DNA from: JAGWAJ01 sp965215155
GTDB lineage: Bacteria > Acidobacteriota > Vicinamibacteria > Vicinamibacterales > UBA8438
Direction: 5' to 3'
Assembly (NCBI GenBank): GCA_965215155.1
Contig: CBDCCY010000004.1
Location: 744,001 to 808,000 of the forward strand
DNA: 64,000 nt
The notes below the pieces were generated by a model. It was not told the origin of the DNA. It saw only the letters and a program-made list of their open reading frames with translations, and ran no database searches. Position 1 is the first letter of the stretch; each line of letters starts with the position of its first letter. The translations under genes were made by a program, and so were the position numbers. Below are positions 9,072 to 16,982 of the stretch, one piece after another.

Positions 9072-9335
9072 ATGGCTACGAATCACCTCGTTCAGGCCCG
9101 CATCGACAAGGCCGTGAAGGAAGAAGCGGCCGCCGTGCTGGCCGCGATGGGCCTGACCGTGTCCGACGCGGCCCGGCTGCTCCTGACCCGGATCGCGCAC
9201 GAGAAGGCCCTGCCGTTCGCGCCGCTGGTTCCGAACGCGGTCACCGTCGAGGCGATGAAGGAAGCCCGCAAGGGCGGCCTCCCTCGATTCGCCAGCATGC
9301 AGGCGCTGCTCGACGATCTGCATGCGGACGATTGA
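9072..9335 (+). CDS. RelB/DinJ-family antitoxin
   Basis: Antitoxin of a type II pair. The protein starts MATNHLVQARIDKAVKEEA, the beta strand and helix of a ribbon-helix-helix DNA-binding domain. It continues VLAAMGLTVSDAARLLLTRI, which is diagnostic of RelB/DinJ. The C-terminal part (GLPRFASMQALLDDLHADD) should wrap the toxin. I chose the ATG at 9072 because it follows GGAGGAGCGGG and gives the family N-terminus; an upstream ATG at 8988 would place the palindrome inside the gene. It overlaps the toxin start by 14 bp, so translation is coupled. Confidence 0.88.
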   Translation: MATNHLVQARIDKAVKEEAAAVLAAMGLTVSDAARLLLTRIAHEKALPFAPLVPNAVTVEAMKEARKGGLPRFASMQALLDDLHADD

Positions 9336-9603
9336 GCGCACCGGTCGGTTCAAGCGCGATTACCGGCGCGAGTCCAGGGGTCCGCACCGAGCATCTCTCG
9401 ACGCCGGCTTGACCGCCGTGGTCGAGGCACTGGCCAACGATCGACCGCTGGAGCTGCGGCGCCACGACCACGCGTGGAGCGGCGAATGGTCCGATCATCG
9501 CGACTGCCACGTGAAGCCGAACCTGATCCTGATCTGTCAGAAGCCCGATGCGGACACGTTGCGGCTGGTCCGCCTGGGTTCGCACTCGGAGCTCGGATTC
9601 TGA
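9322..9603 (+). CDS. YafQ/RelE-family mRNA interferase toxin
   Basis: Ribosome-dependent endoribonuclease toxin of the YafQ branch of the RelE superfamily. The start MRTIERTGRFKRDYRRESRG is typical. The core reads ELRRHDHAWSGEWSDHRDCHVKPNLILIC, with the conserved His residues of YafQ and the H-V-KP-L-LIC strand, and it ends RLVRLGSHSELGF, matching the usual LxRLGSHSELF end. Length of 93 aa is normal and all expected catalytic His are present, so it looks active. It is co-transcribed with the antitoxin. Confidence 0.9.
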   Translation: MRTIERTGRFKRDYRRESRGPHRASLDAGLTAVVEALANDRPLELRRHDHAWSGEWSDHRDCHVKPNLILICQKPDADTLRLVRLGSHSELGF

Positions 9604-9765
9604 GGTCCACGAACGGCCTTCAGCGCCTTCAGCGCCGCCGGGCGCGAGCCCGAGGCCGACCGGCCGGCACGCGCCCGCCGACGGCCGGCGGCAGGGCCGG
9701 CGCCCCGCGGTAAGATCGGCGCACGCGGCGCCATCCGGACCCGGAGGCGCAGATCGGAGCCAGCG

Positions 9766-10746
9766 ATGACACACGCGGTGCGCATTCACGAGACCGGCGG
9801 CCCGGAGGTCCTGCGCTGGGACGAGATCGACGTGCCGGACCCCGGACCGGGCGAGGCCGTGATCCGCCAGACCGCGGCCGGGCTCAACTTCATCGACGTC
9901 TACTTCCGGACCGGCCTCTACCCGGCGCCGTCGTTCCCGGCCACCATCGGTAACGAGGGAGCGGGCGTGGTCGAGGCGGTCGGCGACGGCGTCAGCGAGG
10001 TGGCGGTCGGCGACCGGGTCGCCTACTGCATGAACCTCGGGAGCTACACCCAGCGGCGCGTCATCGGCGCGAGCCAGCTCGTGCGCATCCCGGACGGCAT
10101 CAGCGACGAGCAGGCGGCGGCGGTGCTGCTCAAGGGCAGCACGGTGCAGTACCTCGTCCGCCGCACCTACGCCGTCCAGCGCGGCGACACGGTGCTCTAC
10201 CACGCGGCGGCGGGCGGCTGCGGCCTCATCGCCTGCCAGTGGCTGAAGCACCTCGGTGCCACCGTGATCGGCACGGTCGGCACGCGCGAGAAGGCGGAGC
10301 TGGCGCGCGCGCACGGCTGCGACCACCCGATCGTCTACACCGAGGAGAACTTCGTCGAACGCGTGAAGGAGCTGACCGGCGGCGCCGGCGTGCCGGTGGT
10401 CTACGACTCCGTCGGCAAGGACACGTTCGACGACTCGCTGCGCTGCCTGCGGCCGCGCGGGCTGATGGTGAGCTTCGGGAACGCGTCGGGCGCCGTCGAG
10501 CCGTTCCGGCCCGCGGTGTTGGCCGCGAAGGGGTCGCTCTACCTCACGCGGCCGACGCTGGCGACCTACACGGCGTCGCGCGAGAAGCTCGTCGCGACGA
10601 CGTCCGAGGTGTTCGACGTGGTCGGCCAGGGTGTCGTCAAGGTCGAGATCAACCAGACCTACCCGCTGCGCGACGCCGCGCAGGCGCACCGCGACCTGGA
10701 GGCGCGGCGGACGACGGGCTCTACGGTCCTCCTGCCGGGGCAGTGA
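9766..10746 (+). CDS. quinone oxidoreductase (NADPH), QorA type
   Basis: Zinc-independent medium-chain dehydrogenase/reductase that reduces quinones with NADPH. The N-terminal GroES-like part has LNFIDVYFRTGLYPAP and GNEGAGVVEAVGDGVSEV. The Rossmann part has LYHAAAGGCGLIACQWLKHL followed by GTVGTREKAELARAHGCDH, close to the QorA AAAGGVG motif. Its 326 aa length matches the family. It stands alone, 160 bp after the toxin gene. A GGAGCCAGCG precedes the ATG. Confidence 0.88.
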   Translation: MTHAVRIHETGGPEVLRWDEIDVPDPGPGEAVIRQTAAGLNFIDVYFRTGLYPAPSFPATIGNEGAGVVEAVGDGVSEVAVGDRVAYCMNLGSYTQRRVIGASQLVRIPDGISDEQAAAVLLKGSTVQYLVRRTYAVQRGDTVLYHAAAGGCGLIACQWLKHLGATVIGTVGTREKAELARAHGCDHPIVYTEENFVERVKELTGGAGVPVVYDSVGKDTFDDSLRCLRPRGLMVSFGNASGAVEPFRPAVLAAKGSLYLTRPTLATYTASREKLVATTSEVFDVVGQGVVKVEINQTYPLRDAAQAHRDLEARRTTGSTVLLPGQ

Positions 10747-10931
10747 GCCTCGGGGCCGTGCGCCCTCGGGGCCGTCCGCGAGGATCCGCAGGGCGCCTGC
10801 GGGCGGCAGCAAGGCTCGGCCGTGGGCGCCGAGCCGGGAGCAGGGAGCAACTGGGCGGCGATGCCCCGCGGAAGGCGCCGCCGCACCTCCGTGGAGGGCC
10901 TGCGGGCACTGAGATGGAGAAGGAGTTGGCG

Positions 10932-11420
10932 ATGACGAGACTCGCGAGCGTATTCCTGTTGGGCGTCCTGGCCGGCGGAGCGGGCGCGGCGCTGCTGTTC
11001 GGCGCAATGCCCGCCGTGGGAGCGGCGCAGGAGGAGGCATCGTCGGCGCCACGGGCCATCAACCTGCCGGGCCGCACGACGACCGCGCCGTTCAGCGACG
11101 CCGTGCTGGCCGGCGACACGCTGTACGTCGCGGGCCGCCTGGGGATGGACCCGGAGACCGGCCGCCCACCGGCGACCGCCGAGCAGGAAGCGCGCAATGT
11201 CCTCGACGGCATCCAGGCCGTGCTGGCCGAGGCCGACATGACGATGGACGACCTGGTCAGCGTCCAGGTCTTCTGCTCGGACGTCGGTCTCTACGGCGCC
11301 TTCAACCGCGTCTACCGCGAGTACTTCAACGACGACCCGCCGGCGCGCGCGTTCCTCGGCTCGGGCACGCTGCTGTTCGGAGCGCGCTTCGAGGTGACGG
11401 GCATCGCCGTCAAGGGGTGA
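10932..11420 (+). CDS. exported RidA/YjgF-family protein
   Basis: RidA-fold (Rid/YER057c/UK114) protein. RidA members deaminate reactive enamines/imines; several paralogues have other roles. The core reads GDTLYVAGRLGMDPETGRPP, AEADMTMDDLVSVQVFCSDVG and PPARAFLGSG, including the conserved Arg in PARA. An N-terminal hydrophobic segment (LASVFLLGVLAGGAGAALLFG) ending near GAAQ suggests export, whereas classical RidA is cytosolic. I chose the ATG at 10932 because AAGGAG lies just upstream. The next gene begins 9 bp after the stop, implying an operon. Confidence 0.8.
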   Translation: MTRLASVFLLGVLAGGAGAALLFGAMPAVGAAQEEASSAPRAINLPGRTTTAPFSDAVLAGDTLYVAGRLGMDPETGRPPATAEQEARNVLDGIQAVLAEADMTMDDLVSVQVFCSDVGLYGAFNRVYREYFNDDPPARAFLGSGTLLFGARFEVTGIAVKG

Positions 11421-11429
11421 GGGCCCGCC

Positions 11430-12371
11430 ATGAGGCCGGGGAGGTTCGCTGCCGGCGCGCGCTCGTTCGCGGCCGGGAGGTGGGTCGCGGCCAGCGGGCG
11501 CCTGCTCGCCGCGGCCGGGCGGTGGTTCGCCGTGGCGCGTGCGCTGGCTACGGCCGGAAGGTGGACCAGCGCCCGCACGCCTCCGGCCGCCGCGGCGTCG
11601 TGCCTGGCGTGTTGCCTGTTCCTCGCGCCGGCCTCGGCCCAGCGGATCGAGCTGCCGTGGGTGACGATCCCGGCCGGGTCGTTCCAGATGGGTTGCGTGC
11701 CCGGCGATGAGGCCTGCCTGGGCAGCGAGCGGCCGCGCCACGAGGTGACGCTCTCCGCGTTCGAGCTGATGGCGACGGAGGTGACGGTGGCCCATCTCAC
11801 CGAGTTCGCGGCCGCCGTCGGCGCCGGGCAGCCGCCCCAGCCCGACTTTCCGCAGGCTCCCGACCACCCGGCGGTCCACCTGACCTGGCACGCCGCTGCC
11901 GCCTTCTGCGACTGGGCCGGCGGACGGCTGCCGACCGAGGCGGAGTGGGAGTACGCGGCGCGGGCGGGCCACGAAGGCCGCCTCTTCTGGTGGGGCGACG
12001 AGCTGACGCGCGACTACGCCAACTTCGGCGACGTCGAGTGCTGCCGCGGCGCCGCCGGGGGCGTCGACACCTGGGTCAACACCGCCCCGATCGGCTCGTT
12101 CCCCGCCAACGACTTCGGCCTCCACGACATGACCGGCAACGTCTGGGAATGGGTGGACGGCTGGATCACCCCCGCCTACCCCTCCGGCCCGCGCACCGAC
12201 CCGCAACCCCCCGACGACGGCTACCTCCGCGTGATGCGCGGCGGCTCCTGGCTCAACTACCCCGGCGTGCTGCGCCTCTCGGTCCGCCTCCCCTTCTCCG
12301 CCGACGGTCATACCAGCAACGTCGGCGCCCGCTGCGCCCGCGACGCCCGCGGGGTGGTCGCCGCCGAGTGA
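11430..12371 (+). CDS. formylglycine-generating-enzyme (SUMF1) fold protein, secreted
   Basis: Contains the FGE-sulfatase domain: IPAGSFQMGC near the start, then VTVAHLTEFAAAVG, GRLPTEAEWEYAARAG, DMTGNVWEWVDGW and RVMRGGSW. The two cysteines that do catalysis near the C-terminus of true formylglycine-generating enzymes are not seen after RGGSW. It is therefore probably a non-catalytic or different-function relative. The first ~50 residues are a repetitive Ala/Gly/Arg stretch (FAAGARSF, VAASGRLL, AAAGRWFA, ATAGRW), followed by a hydrophobic segment ending CLFLAPASAQ, a likely signal peptide. Translation may really begin further in. Confidence 0.8.
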   Translation: MRPGRFAAGARSFAAGRWVAASGRLLAAAGRWFAVARALATAGRWTSARTPPAAAASCLACCLFLAPASAQRIELPWVTIPAGSFQMGCVPGDEACLGSERPRHEVTLSAFELMATEVTVAHLTEFAAAVGAGQPPQPDFPQAPDHPAVHLTWHAAAAFCDWAGGRLPTEAEWEYAARAGHEGRLFWWGDELTRDYANFGDVECCRGAAGGVDTWVNTAPIGSFPANDFGLHDMTGNVWEWVDGWITPAYPSGPRTDPQPPDDGYLRVMRGGSWLNYPGVLRLSVRLPFSADGHTSNVGARCARDARGVVAAE

Positions 12372-12709
12372 CCGCGAAGGCCTGCCGTGCGGGTAACCGC
12401 GAGACCGACGGCTCGCCTGCCGCACGCCGAGGAGGACCAACCGGCGGGTATGGCCGAGGTCGTGACCCCGCACGTGAGCATACGCACCGAGGGCTCGACG
12501 CCATGAGTCTACGGGCGAGGCTTCGAGAGGTTGACGACACGGGGGCTGAGGCCCGCCTGTACGCCGCTTTCGGCGTGCTCGCCGAACCGCGCGTCGATGG
12601 CGATCGCGCATGGCAAACACGGGCCCCAGCCAGCTCGCGCGGGCTCCCGCCGGCGGCGACGGCTGTGGCATGATGCTACGTGCAGGCAGGCACTGAGACA
12701 CCGACCGGC
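12372..12709. other. intergenic stretch without a recognised gene
   Basis: About 340 bp. A short plus-strand frame starting ATG at 12504 (MSLRARLREVDDTGAEARLY) has no recognisable family and no good ribosome-binding site. I see no RNA gene or terminator. Confidence 0.3.
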
Positions 12710-13237
12710 ATGGCTGAACTCGACCCGACGTCACGATCCGGCGCACACGGAACCGTTCCGCCGCCCGGAGACCGCGTACCGCCACCGCCCGCGCTTGAGA
12801 ACGGCGACCGTCTCACGCGCTCCGAGTTCGAGCGCCGCTACTCCCTGCGGCCGGATCTGAAGAAGGCGCAACTCATCGAGGGGGTCGTCCACATGCCGTC
12901 CCCCGTCCGCTTCGCCAGCCACGGGGAACCCCATGCGGCGATTCTCGCGTCGATCGACCTGCACGACAAGCTGCGCGCCTACCGCCGCAACGGCGTGCAG
13001 GAGTACGTCGTGTGGCGCACCCAGGAACAGCGCATCGACTGGTTCGCGTTGACGGACGGCGAGTACCGCCCCCTGGCCGACGACGCCGGCGTCGTGCGCA
13101 GCCGCGTCTTCCCCGGCCTGCGGCTCGCCGTCCCGGCGCTGCTGAACGGCGACCTCGCCGCCGCCCTTCGGGCACTGCAAGCCGGCATCGATACCGACGA
13201 ACACCGCCGGTTCACCACCCGACTGGTGAAGCCGTAA
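12710..13237 (+). pseudogene. Uma2-family PD-(D/E)xK protein with internal deletion
   Basis: The N-terminal part (RLTRSEFERRYSLRPDLKKA, then LIEGVVHMPSPVRF and HGEPHAAILA) and the C-terminal part (DLHDKLRAYRRNGVQEYVVW, RSRVFPGLRLAVPALL) are those of Uma2 proteins. In intact members about 60 residues separate these two blocks, including the Asp of the PDxxL motif and the ExA/ExK strand. Here HAAILAS joins directly to IDLHDK. The deletion is in frame, so a shortened 175-aa protein could be made, but it lacks the nuclease active site. Start chosen at ATG 12710 (MAELDP). Confidence 0.7.
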
Positions 13238-13309
13238 GCCTTGGCCCCAGCCTACCCCAGCCCGGGCGGCCGCGCCGCGCGGGGCCCGCCGGCCACGGCC
13301 GCAGCGGTT

Positions 13310-13339
13310 TTGACACGTCCCCGACGGGGCGACTAGCAT
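13310..13339 (+). promoter_or_regulatory. sigma-70-like promoter
   Basis: TTGACA at 13310-13315 and TAGCAT at 13334-13339 are separated by 18 bp, upstream of the TPP-enzyme gene at 13419. The spacer holds a small hairpin (CCCC-gac-GGGG). Confidence 0.5.
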
Positions 13340-13418
13340 GCGGGCGTCGGCGCCGGATCCGTGCGGTCGCCGCCATCCTGCCGGACATTGCCGGCGGACA
13401 GCACGCCTGGAGGCTCTG

Positions 13419-15386
13419 ATGAAGACGAAGGCGAGGAAGACGTCGCGCCCGGCGAAAGCGGAGCGCGCAGCGACCGAGTCCCGCCGCGCGTTCATGCGGC
13501 AGGCGGCGCTCGGCGGCGCCGGTGTCACGGCGGCCTTCGGCACGGGACGTGTGGCCGCGGCGGCCGCGGCCGAGGAGGACGTCCAGCCGATCAGGGTCCC
13601 GGTCGAGTTCGAGCAGGCGAAGGCGGCCTCGCTCCCCGAGGTCGACTTCCCGATGACCGGCGCGCAGGTGTTCGCCCGCGCGTGCAAGGAGGAGGGCGTC
13701 AAGGCGCTCTTCTGCTGCCCGGGCAACTACGGTGTCATCCACGCGATGGGCGACACCGGCATCCCCACCTACTCGGGGCGCCACGAAGGGTCGATGTGCC
13801 ACGCAGCGGACGCGTTCTGCCGCGCGACGGGCGAGGTGGCGGCGACCTCCGGCACGGAAGGGCCGGGCTTCACCGACATGATCGGCGCGATCTCGGCCGC
13901 CAACTCGGCCCGCTCGCCGGTGCTGGTGCTGGCGAGCAACAAGACGATCTTCGCCGAGGACACCGAGCAGGGCATCCAGGACCAGTACCAGCAACCGCTG
14001 ACCGAGGGCATCAAGAAGTACGGCAAGCGGCTCATCAACCCGTCGCGCACCTGGGAGTACGCCGGCTACGCCTTCCGGCAGCTCAAGAGCGGCGTGCCGA
14101 AGCCCGTGCACCTCGACTTCCCGGCCGAGATCGCGCGCGCCCGCTTCGCCGACGCCACCGAGGTCGAGTTCTTCTACGACAAGACGCGCTACCGCACCGA
14201 CGCGCGGCCGCATCCGGACCCCGCGGCGATCGATCGGGCGGTGGACCTGCTGCGGAACGCGGAGCGCCCGATCATCGTGTCGAGCAACGGCGTCTTCTAC
14301 AGCCGGGCGTGGGACGCGCTGCGCCATCTCGCCGAGCGGGTCCACATCCCGGTCGTCGAATCCGGCGCGATGAAGGGGCAGTTCCCGGCCGACCACGAGC
14401 TCTCGGCCGACGCAGCGCCGCGGGCGCTGATGAGCGCCGACGTGGTGCTCCTGGTGGGCCAGTACTGCATGCCGACGCTCGGGGAGTTCGCGTTCGGGCC
14501 GGACGCCCGCTACATCCGGATCGATCCGGCGGCGGAGGACATCGGCCGCAACCTGCCGATTGACGCCGGCATCGTCAGCGACGAGCGCGCCGGCCTGGAG
14601 GCGCTGGCCGCCGCCATGCCCCGCCAGCGGCACGAGGCCTGGGTGGCCGAGGTGGCCGCGGCGCGCGCCGCGTTCGAGGCCGAGAACGAGGAGTACTACC
14701 GCATCGGGAGCGGCTACACGGACGCCGTCCATCCCGCGGTCATCGGGAAGGCGCTGGCCGACTTCCTGCACCACGGCGACCTGCCGGCGGACCGCACCAC
14801 GATCCTGCAGGGCGGCTACGGAATCGCCCGCTACACGCGCCGCTATCTGCGCGCGCACCGGCCGGGGCAGATCATCAACGGCGCCTACCAGTACGGCGCC
14901 ATCGGGCCGGACGTCGGCTACACGGTCGGCGTGGCGGCGGCGGTGCGGGACGGCGCCGGCGCGCAGGCGGGCTTCGAGGGCCACCCCGTCATCGGCATCA
15001 CGGGCGACGGCGGATTCGGGTACTCGGGGATGGAGCTGGAGACGCTCTCCAAGTACCGCCTGCCGGCCGTGATCGTCGTCTACAACAACAACGCGTGGGG
15101 TACATGGACGGGCCAGCGCAACAACCCGCTCGCCGTCCCCGTGCACCTCTTCCAGGAGAACCTGCGCTACGACAAGCTGGGCGAGGCGCTCGGGGCCCAC
15201 GGCGAGTACGTCACGCGGCCCGACGAGATGCGCCCGGCGCTCGAGCGCGCCTACCAGGCGGCGCGCGACGGGAGCCGCCCCGCCGTCGTCAACGTGCAGG
15301 CGAAGAAGGAGTTCTGGCTGCGCGACCAGTACGCCCCCGGCTTCCTCGGCAAGATCGAGCCGGGCCTCATGTCGTACTACCACTAG
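13419..15386 (+). CDS. Tat-exported thiamine-diphosphate-dependent enzyme
   Basis: A full three-domain TPP enzyme of the acetolactate-synthase/benzoylformate-decarboxylase superfamily, about 655 aa. The N-terminal pyrimidine domain has YSGRHEGSMCHAADAFCRAT with the catalytic Glu, and SGTEGPGFTDMIGAISAAN. The C-terminal diphosphate domain has GDGGFGYSGMELETLSKYRL followed about 5 residues later by YNNNAWG (the GDG-x-NN motif, residues ~529-561). The N-terminus carries SRRAFMRQAALGGAG, a twin-arginine signal with RR at residues 22-23. Start ATG 13419 follows GGAGG. Exact substrate is unknown; an oxalyl-CoA- or sulfoacetaldehyde-type reaction cannot be separated from sequence alone. Export of a TPP enzyme is unusual. 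Confidence 0.82.
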   Translation: MKTKARKTSRPAKAERAATESRRAFMRQAALGGAGVTAAFGTGRVAAAAAAEEDVQPIRVPVEFEQAKAASLPEVDFPMTGAQVFARACKEEGVKALFCCPGNYGVIHAMGDTGIPTYSGRHEGSMCHAADAFCRATGEVAATSGTEGPGFTDMIGAISAANSARSPVLVLASNKTIFAEDTEQGIQDQYQQPLTEGIKKYGKRLINPSRTWEYAGYAFRQLKSGVPKPVHLDFPAEIARARFADATEVEFFYDKTRYRTDARPHPDPAAIDRAVDLLRNAERPIIVSSNGVFYSRAWDALRHLAERVHIPVVESGAMKGQFPADHELSADAAPRALMSADVVLLVGQYCMPTLGEFAFGPDARYIRIDPAAEDIGRNLPIDAGIVSDERAGLEALAAAMPRQRHEAWVAEVAAARAAFEAENEEYYRIGSGYTDAVHPAVIGKALADFLHHGDLPADRTTILQGGYGIARYTRRYLRAHRPGQIINGAYQYGAIGPDVGYTVGVAAAVRDGAGAQAGFEGHPVIGITGDGGFGYSGMELETLSKYRLPAVIVVYNNNAWGTWTGQRNNPLAVPVHLFQENLRYDKLGEALGAHGEYVTRPDEMRPALERAYQAARDGSRPAVVNVQAKKEFWLRDQYAPGFLGKIEPGLMSYYH

Positions 15387-15445
15387 GGTCTGCGGGAGGG
15401 TTGCACCCAGCCGACGCCGTCGGGCGAGTCATCGCCATCTGGCCC

Positions 15446-16018
15446 ATGGTCGCGCGTGCGAAGTCCAATCGGATCCTGGAGCGCCCGGGCGGCCCTCCGG
15501 CACCGGCGGTTGCGGACGGCGCTCCGGTCCGACCGCTCCGATCGCCGCGGGACGACGGCGCGGCCGCGGTGCGCGAGCGGCTGCAGGCCTACGCCGACCG
15601 GGGCGTCTTCCGCGGTTTCGCGGAGAAGCCGGCCCGCGGCGGGCGGCGCCGGTTCACGTTCCTCTGGCTCGCGCCGTCGCCGTTCACGCTGACGTACGAC
15701 GCAGCGTCCGGCGCCCTCGCGTTCCGCGACCTCCTTCCCAACGTCCCCGCCCGCTCCCCGCTCGCCGGCGCGCTGCGGAGCTTCATTCGAGGGCGCGCGT
15801 CGACGGAGTTGCCCGAGCACCGGCGCGTCGATCCCGACCGCGCCGCCGTCGGCTGTTCCATCCGTCGCGGCGTGCTGTCGGTCGAGGTCGTGGCCCGGCC
15901 CGGCCACCACGGCTACGGCGTGAACCGGGCCGTCAATCTCGTGCACGAGATCTTCGTGCACCTCCAGGTCCACTTTCCGGAGTACATGTGGGAGAACTTC
16001 GATGCGCCGCAGGAATGA
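15446..16018 (+). CDS. conserved hypothetical protein
   Basis: 190 aa, no recognised family. The middle reads RRFTFLWLAPSPFTLTYDAA and ALAFRDLLPNVPARSPL. The C-terminal part has NLVHEIFVHLQVHFPEYMWE. A mixed alpha/beta fold is likely and there is no signal peptide or membrane segment. The ATG at 15446 is the best internal start, although the frame is open upstream into the preceding gene. It overlaps the cytochrome gene by 17 bp, so the two are probably translationally coupled and may work together. Confidence 0.6.
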   Translation: MVARAKSNRILERPGGPPAPAVADGAPVRPLRSPRDDGAAAVRERLQAYADRGVFRGFAEKPARGGRRRFTFLWLAPSPFTLTYDAASGALAFRDLLPNVPARSPLAGALRSFIRGRASTELPEHRRVDPDRAAVGCSIRRGVLSVEVVARPGHHGYGVNRAVNLVHEIFVHLQVHFPEYMWENFDAPQE

Positions 16019-16484
16019 CGATCCGGTGACCACTCGCCGTCGCGCCCGCGGGATCCGCGCGCTCCATGCCCCGCGTCGGGCGGCCGTCGCGGCGGTCGGC
16101 CTCGCCGCGGCCTGCCTGCTGCCCGCCGCGCTCGCCGCGGGGCAAGCCGCGCACCCCGCCGAGCCGCAGGAGCACGCCGAGCCGCAGGCGGGCGCGAACC
16201 CCATCGAATCGACCGCCGAGTCGCGCGCCATCGGCCGCCAGCGCTACGTGTTCATGTGCCGCGAGTGCCACGGCAACCGGGGCCGGGGCGACGGCGACAT
16301 GGCCCACGCCGGCGGCGTGCCGTCCGACTTCACGGACGACGTCTGGGACCACGGCGAGAGCGACGGCGAGATCTTCGCGGTGATCAAGGAGGGGGTGTCG
16401 GCCGACATGCAGGGCTACGCCAACCGCCTCAGCGACGAGGAGATCTGGCACGTCGTCAACTACATCAAGAGCCTGTCCCGGTAG
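16002..16484 (+). CDS. secreted mono-haem cytochrome c
   Basis: Class I-type c cytochrome of about 160 aa. It has an N-terminal Arg-rich stretch plus hydrophobic segment (VAAVGLAAACLLPAALAAGQA) for export. The haem motif CRECH sits in RYVFMCRECHGNRGRGDGDM. A distal Met candidate is in SADMQGYANRLSDEEIWHVV, and the typical C-terminal helix ends VVNYIKSLSR. It probably shuttles electrons in the periplasm. It could serve one of the PQQ dehydrogenases or the exported TPP enzyme nearby, but the context gives no proof. Confidence 0.85.
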   Translation: MRRRNDDPVTTRRRARGIRALHAPRRAAVAAVGLAAACLLPAALAAGQAAHPAEPQEHAEPQAGANPIESTAESRAIGRQRYVFMCRECHGNRGRGDGDMAHAGGVPSDFTDDVWDHGESDGEIFAVIKEGVSADMQGYANRLSDEEIWHVVNYIKSLSR

Positions 16485-16500
16485 GGGCTCGGGAGCCGTC

Positions 16501-16980
16501 ATGAGCGGAGCGGTGCGCTACCGCGCGATGCGGCCCGAGGAAGCCGCCGCCGTGTCGGCGCTGATCCTCACGTCGTTCGACGAGTTCATCGGTCCCGACT
16601 ACGAGGGCGAGGAAGGCATCGCCGAGTTCCGGAAGTTCGCGGCGCCGGAGGCGCTCGCGGCGCGCGCCTCCGACGACCACCTCGTCCGGGTGGCGACCGT
16701 GGACGACTCGCTCGCAGGCATGATCGAGATGCGCGAGCACAACCACGTCGCGCTCCTCTTCGTCGACAAGGGATACCAGCGCCGGGGCATCGCGCGGGGC
16801 CTGCTGGAGGCCGCGCTCGCCGACGCGCGGGCCGCGGTTCCCGACATCGAGCGGGTGACCGTCAACTCCTCCCGCTACGGCGTGGCGGCGTACGAGAGGC
16901 TGGGCTTCCGCCAGACGGGCCCGGAGCGGAGCGTCAACGGCATCGTGTTCATCCCGATGGCGATGCGGTTCGGCGGCTGA
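16501..16980 (+). CDS. GNAT-family N-acetyltransferase
   Basis: 159-aa acetyltransferase. The acetyl-CoA binding motif is in LFVDKGYQRRGIARGLLEAAL (R/QxxGxG/A type), preceded by strand LAGMIEMREHNHVAL. The C-terminal motif B reads VTVNSSRYGVAAYERLGFRQ, ending with the GNAT-typical VPMAMR-like strand (FIPMAMRFGG). The acceptor is unknown. It starts 16 bp after the cytochrome gene and ends 2 bp before the aminotransferase, so all three probably form one transcript. Confidence 0.88.
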   Translation: MSGAVRYRAMRPEEAAAVSALILTSFDEFIGPDYEGEEGIAEFRKFAAPEALAARASDDHLVRVATVDDSLAGMIEMREHNHVALLFVDKGYQRRGIARGLLEAALADARAAVPDIERVTVNSSRYGVAAYERLGFRQTGPERSVNGIVFIPMAMRFGG

Positions 16981-16982
16981 CG

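Noticed and set aside
12504..12673. Short frame starting MSLRARLREVDDTGAEARLY
   Set aside because: Looks like it could be a gene remnant, but I know no family with this start and there is no ribosome-binding site.
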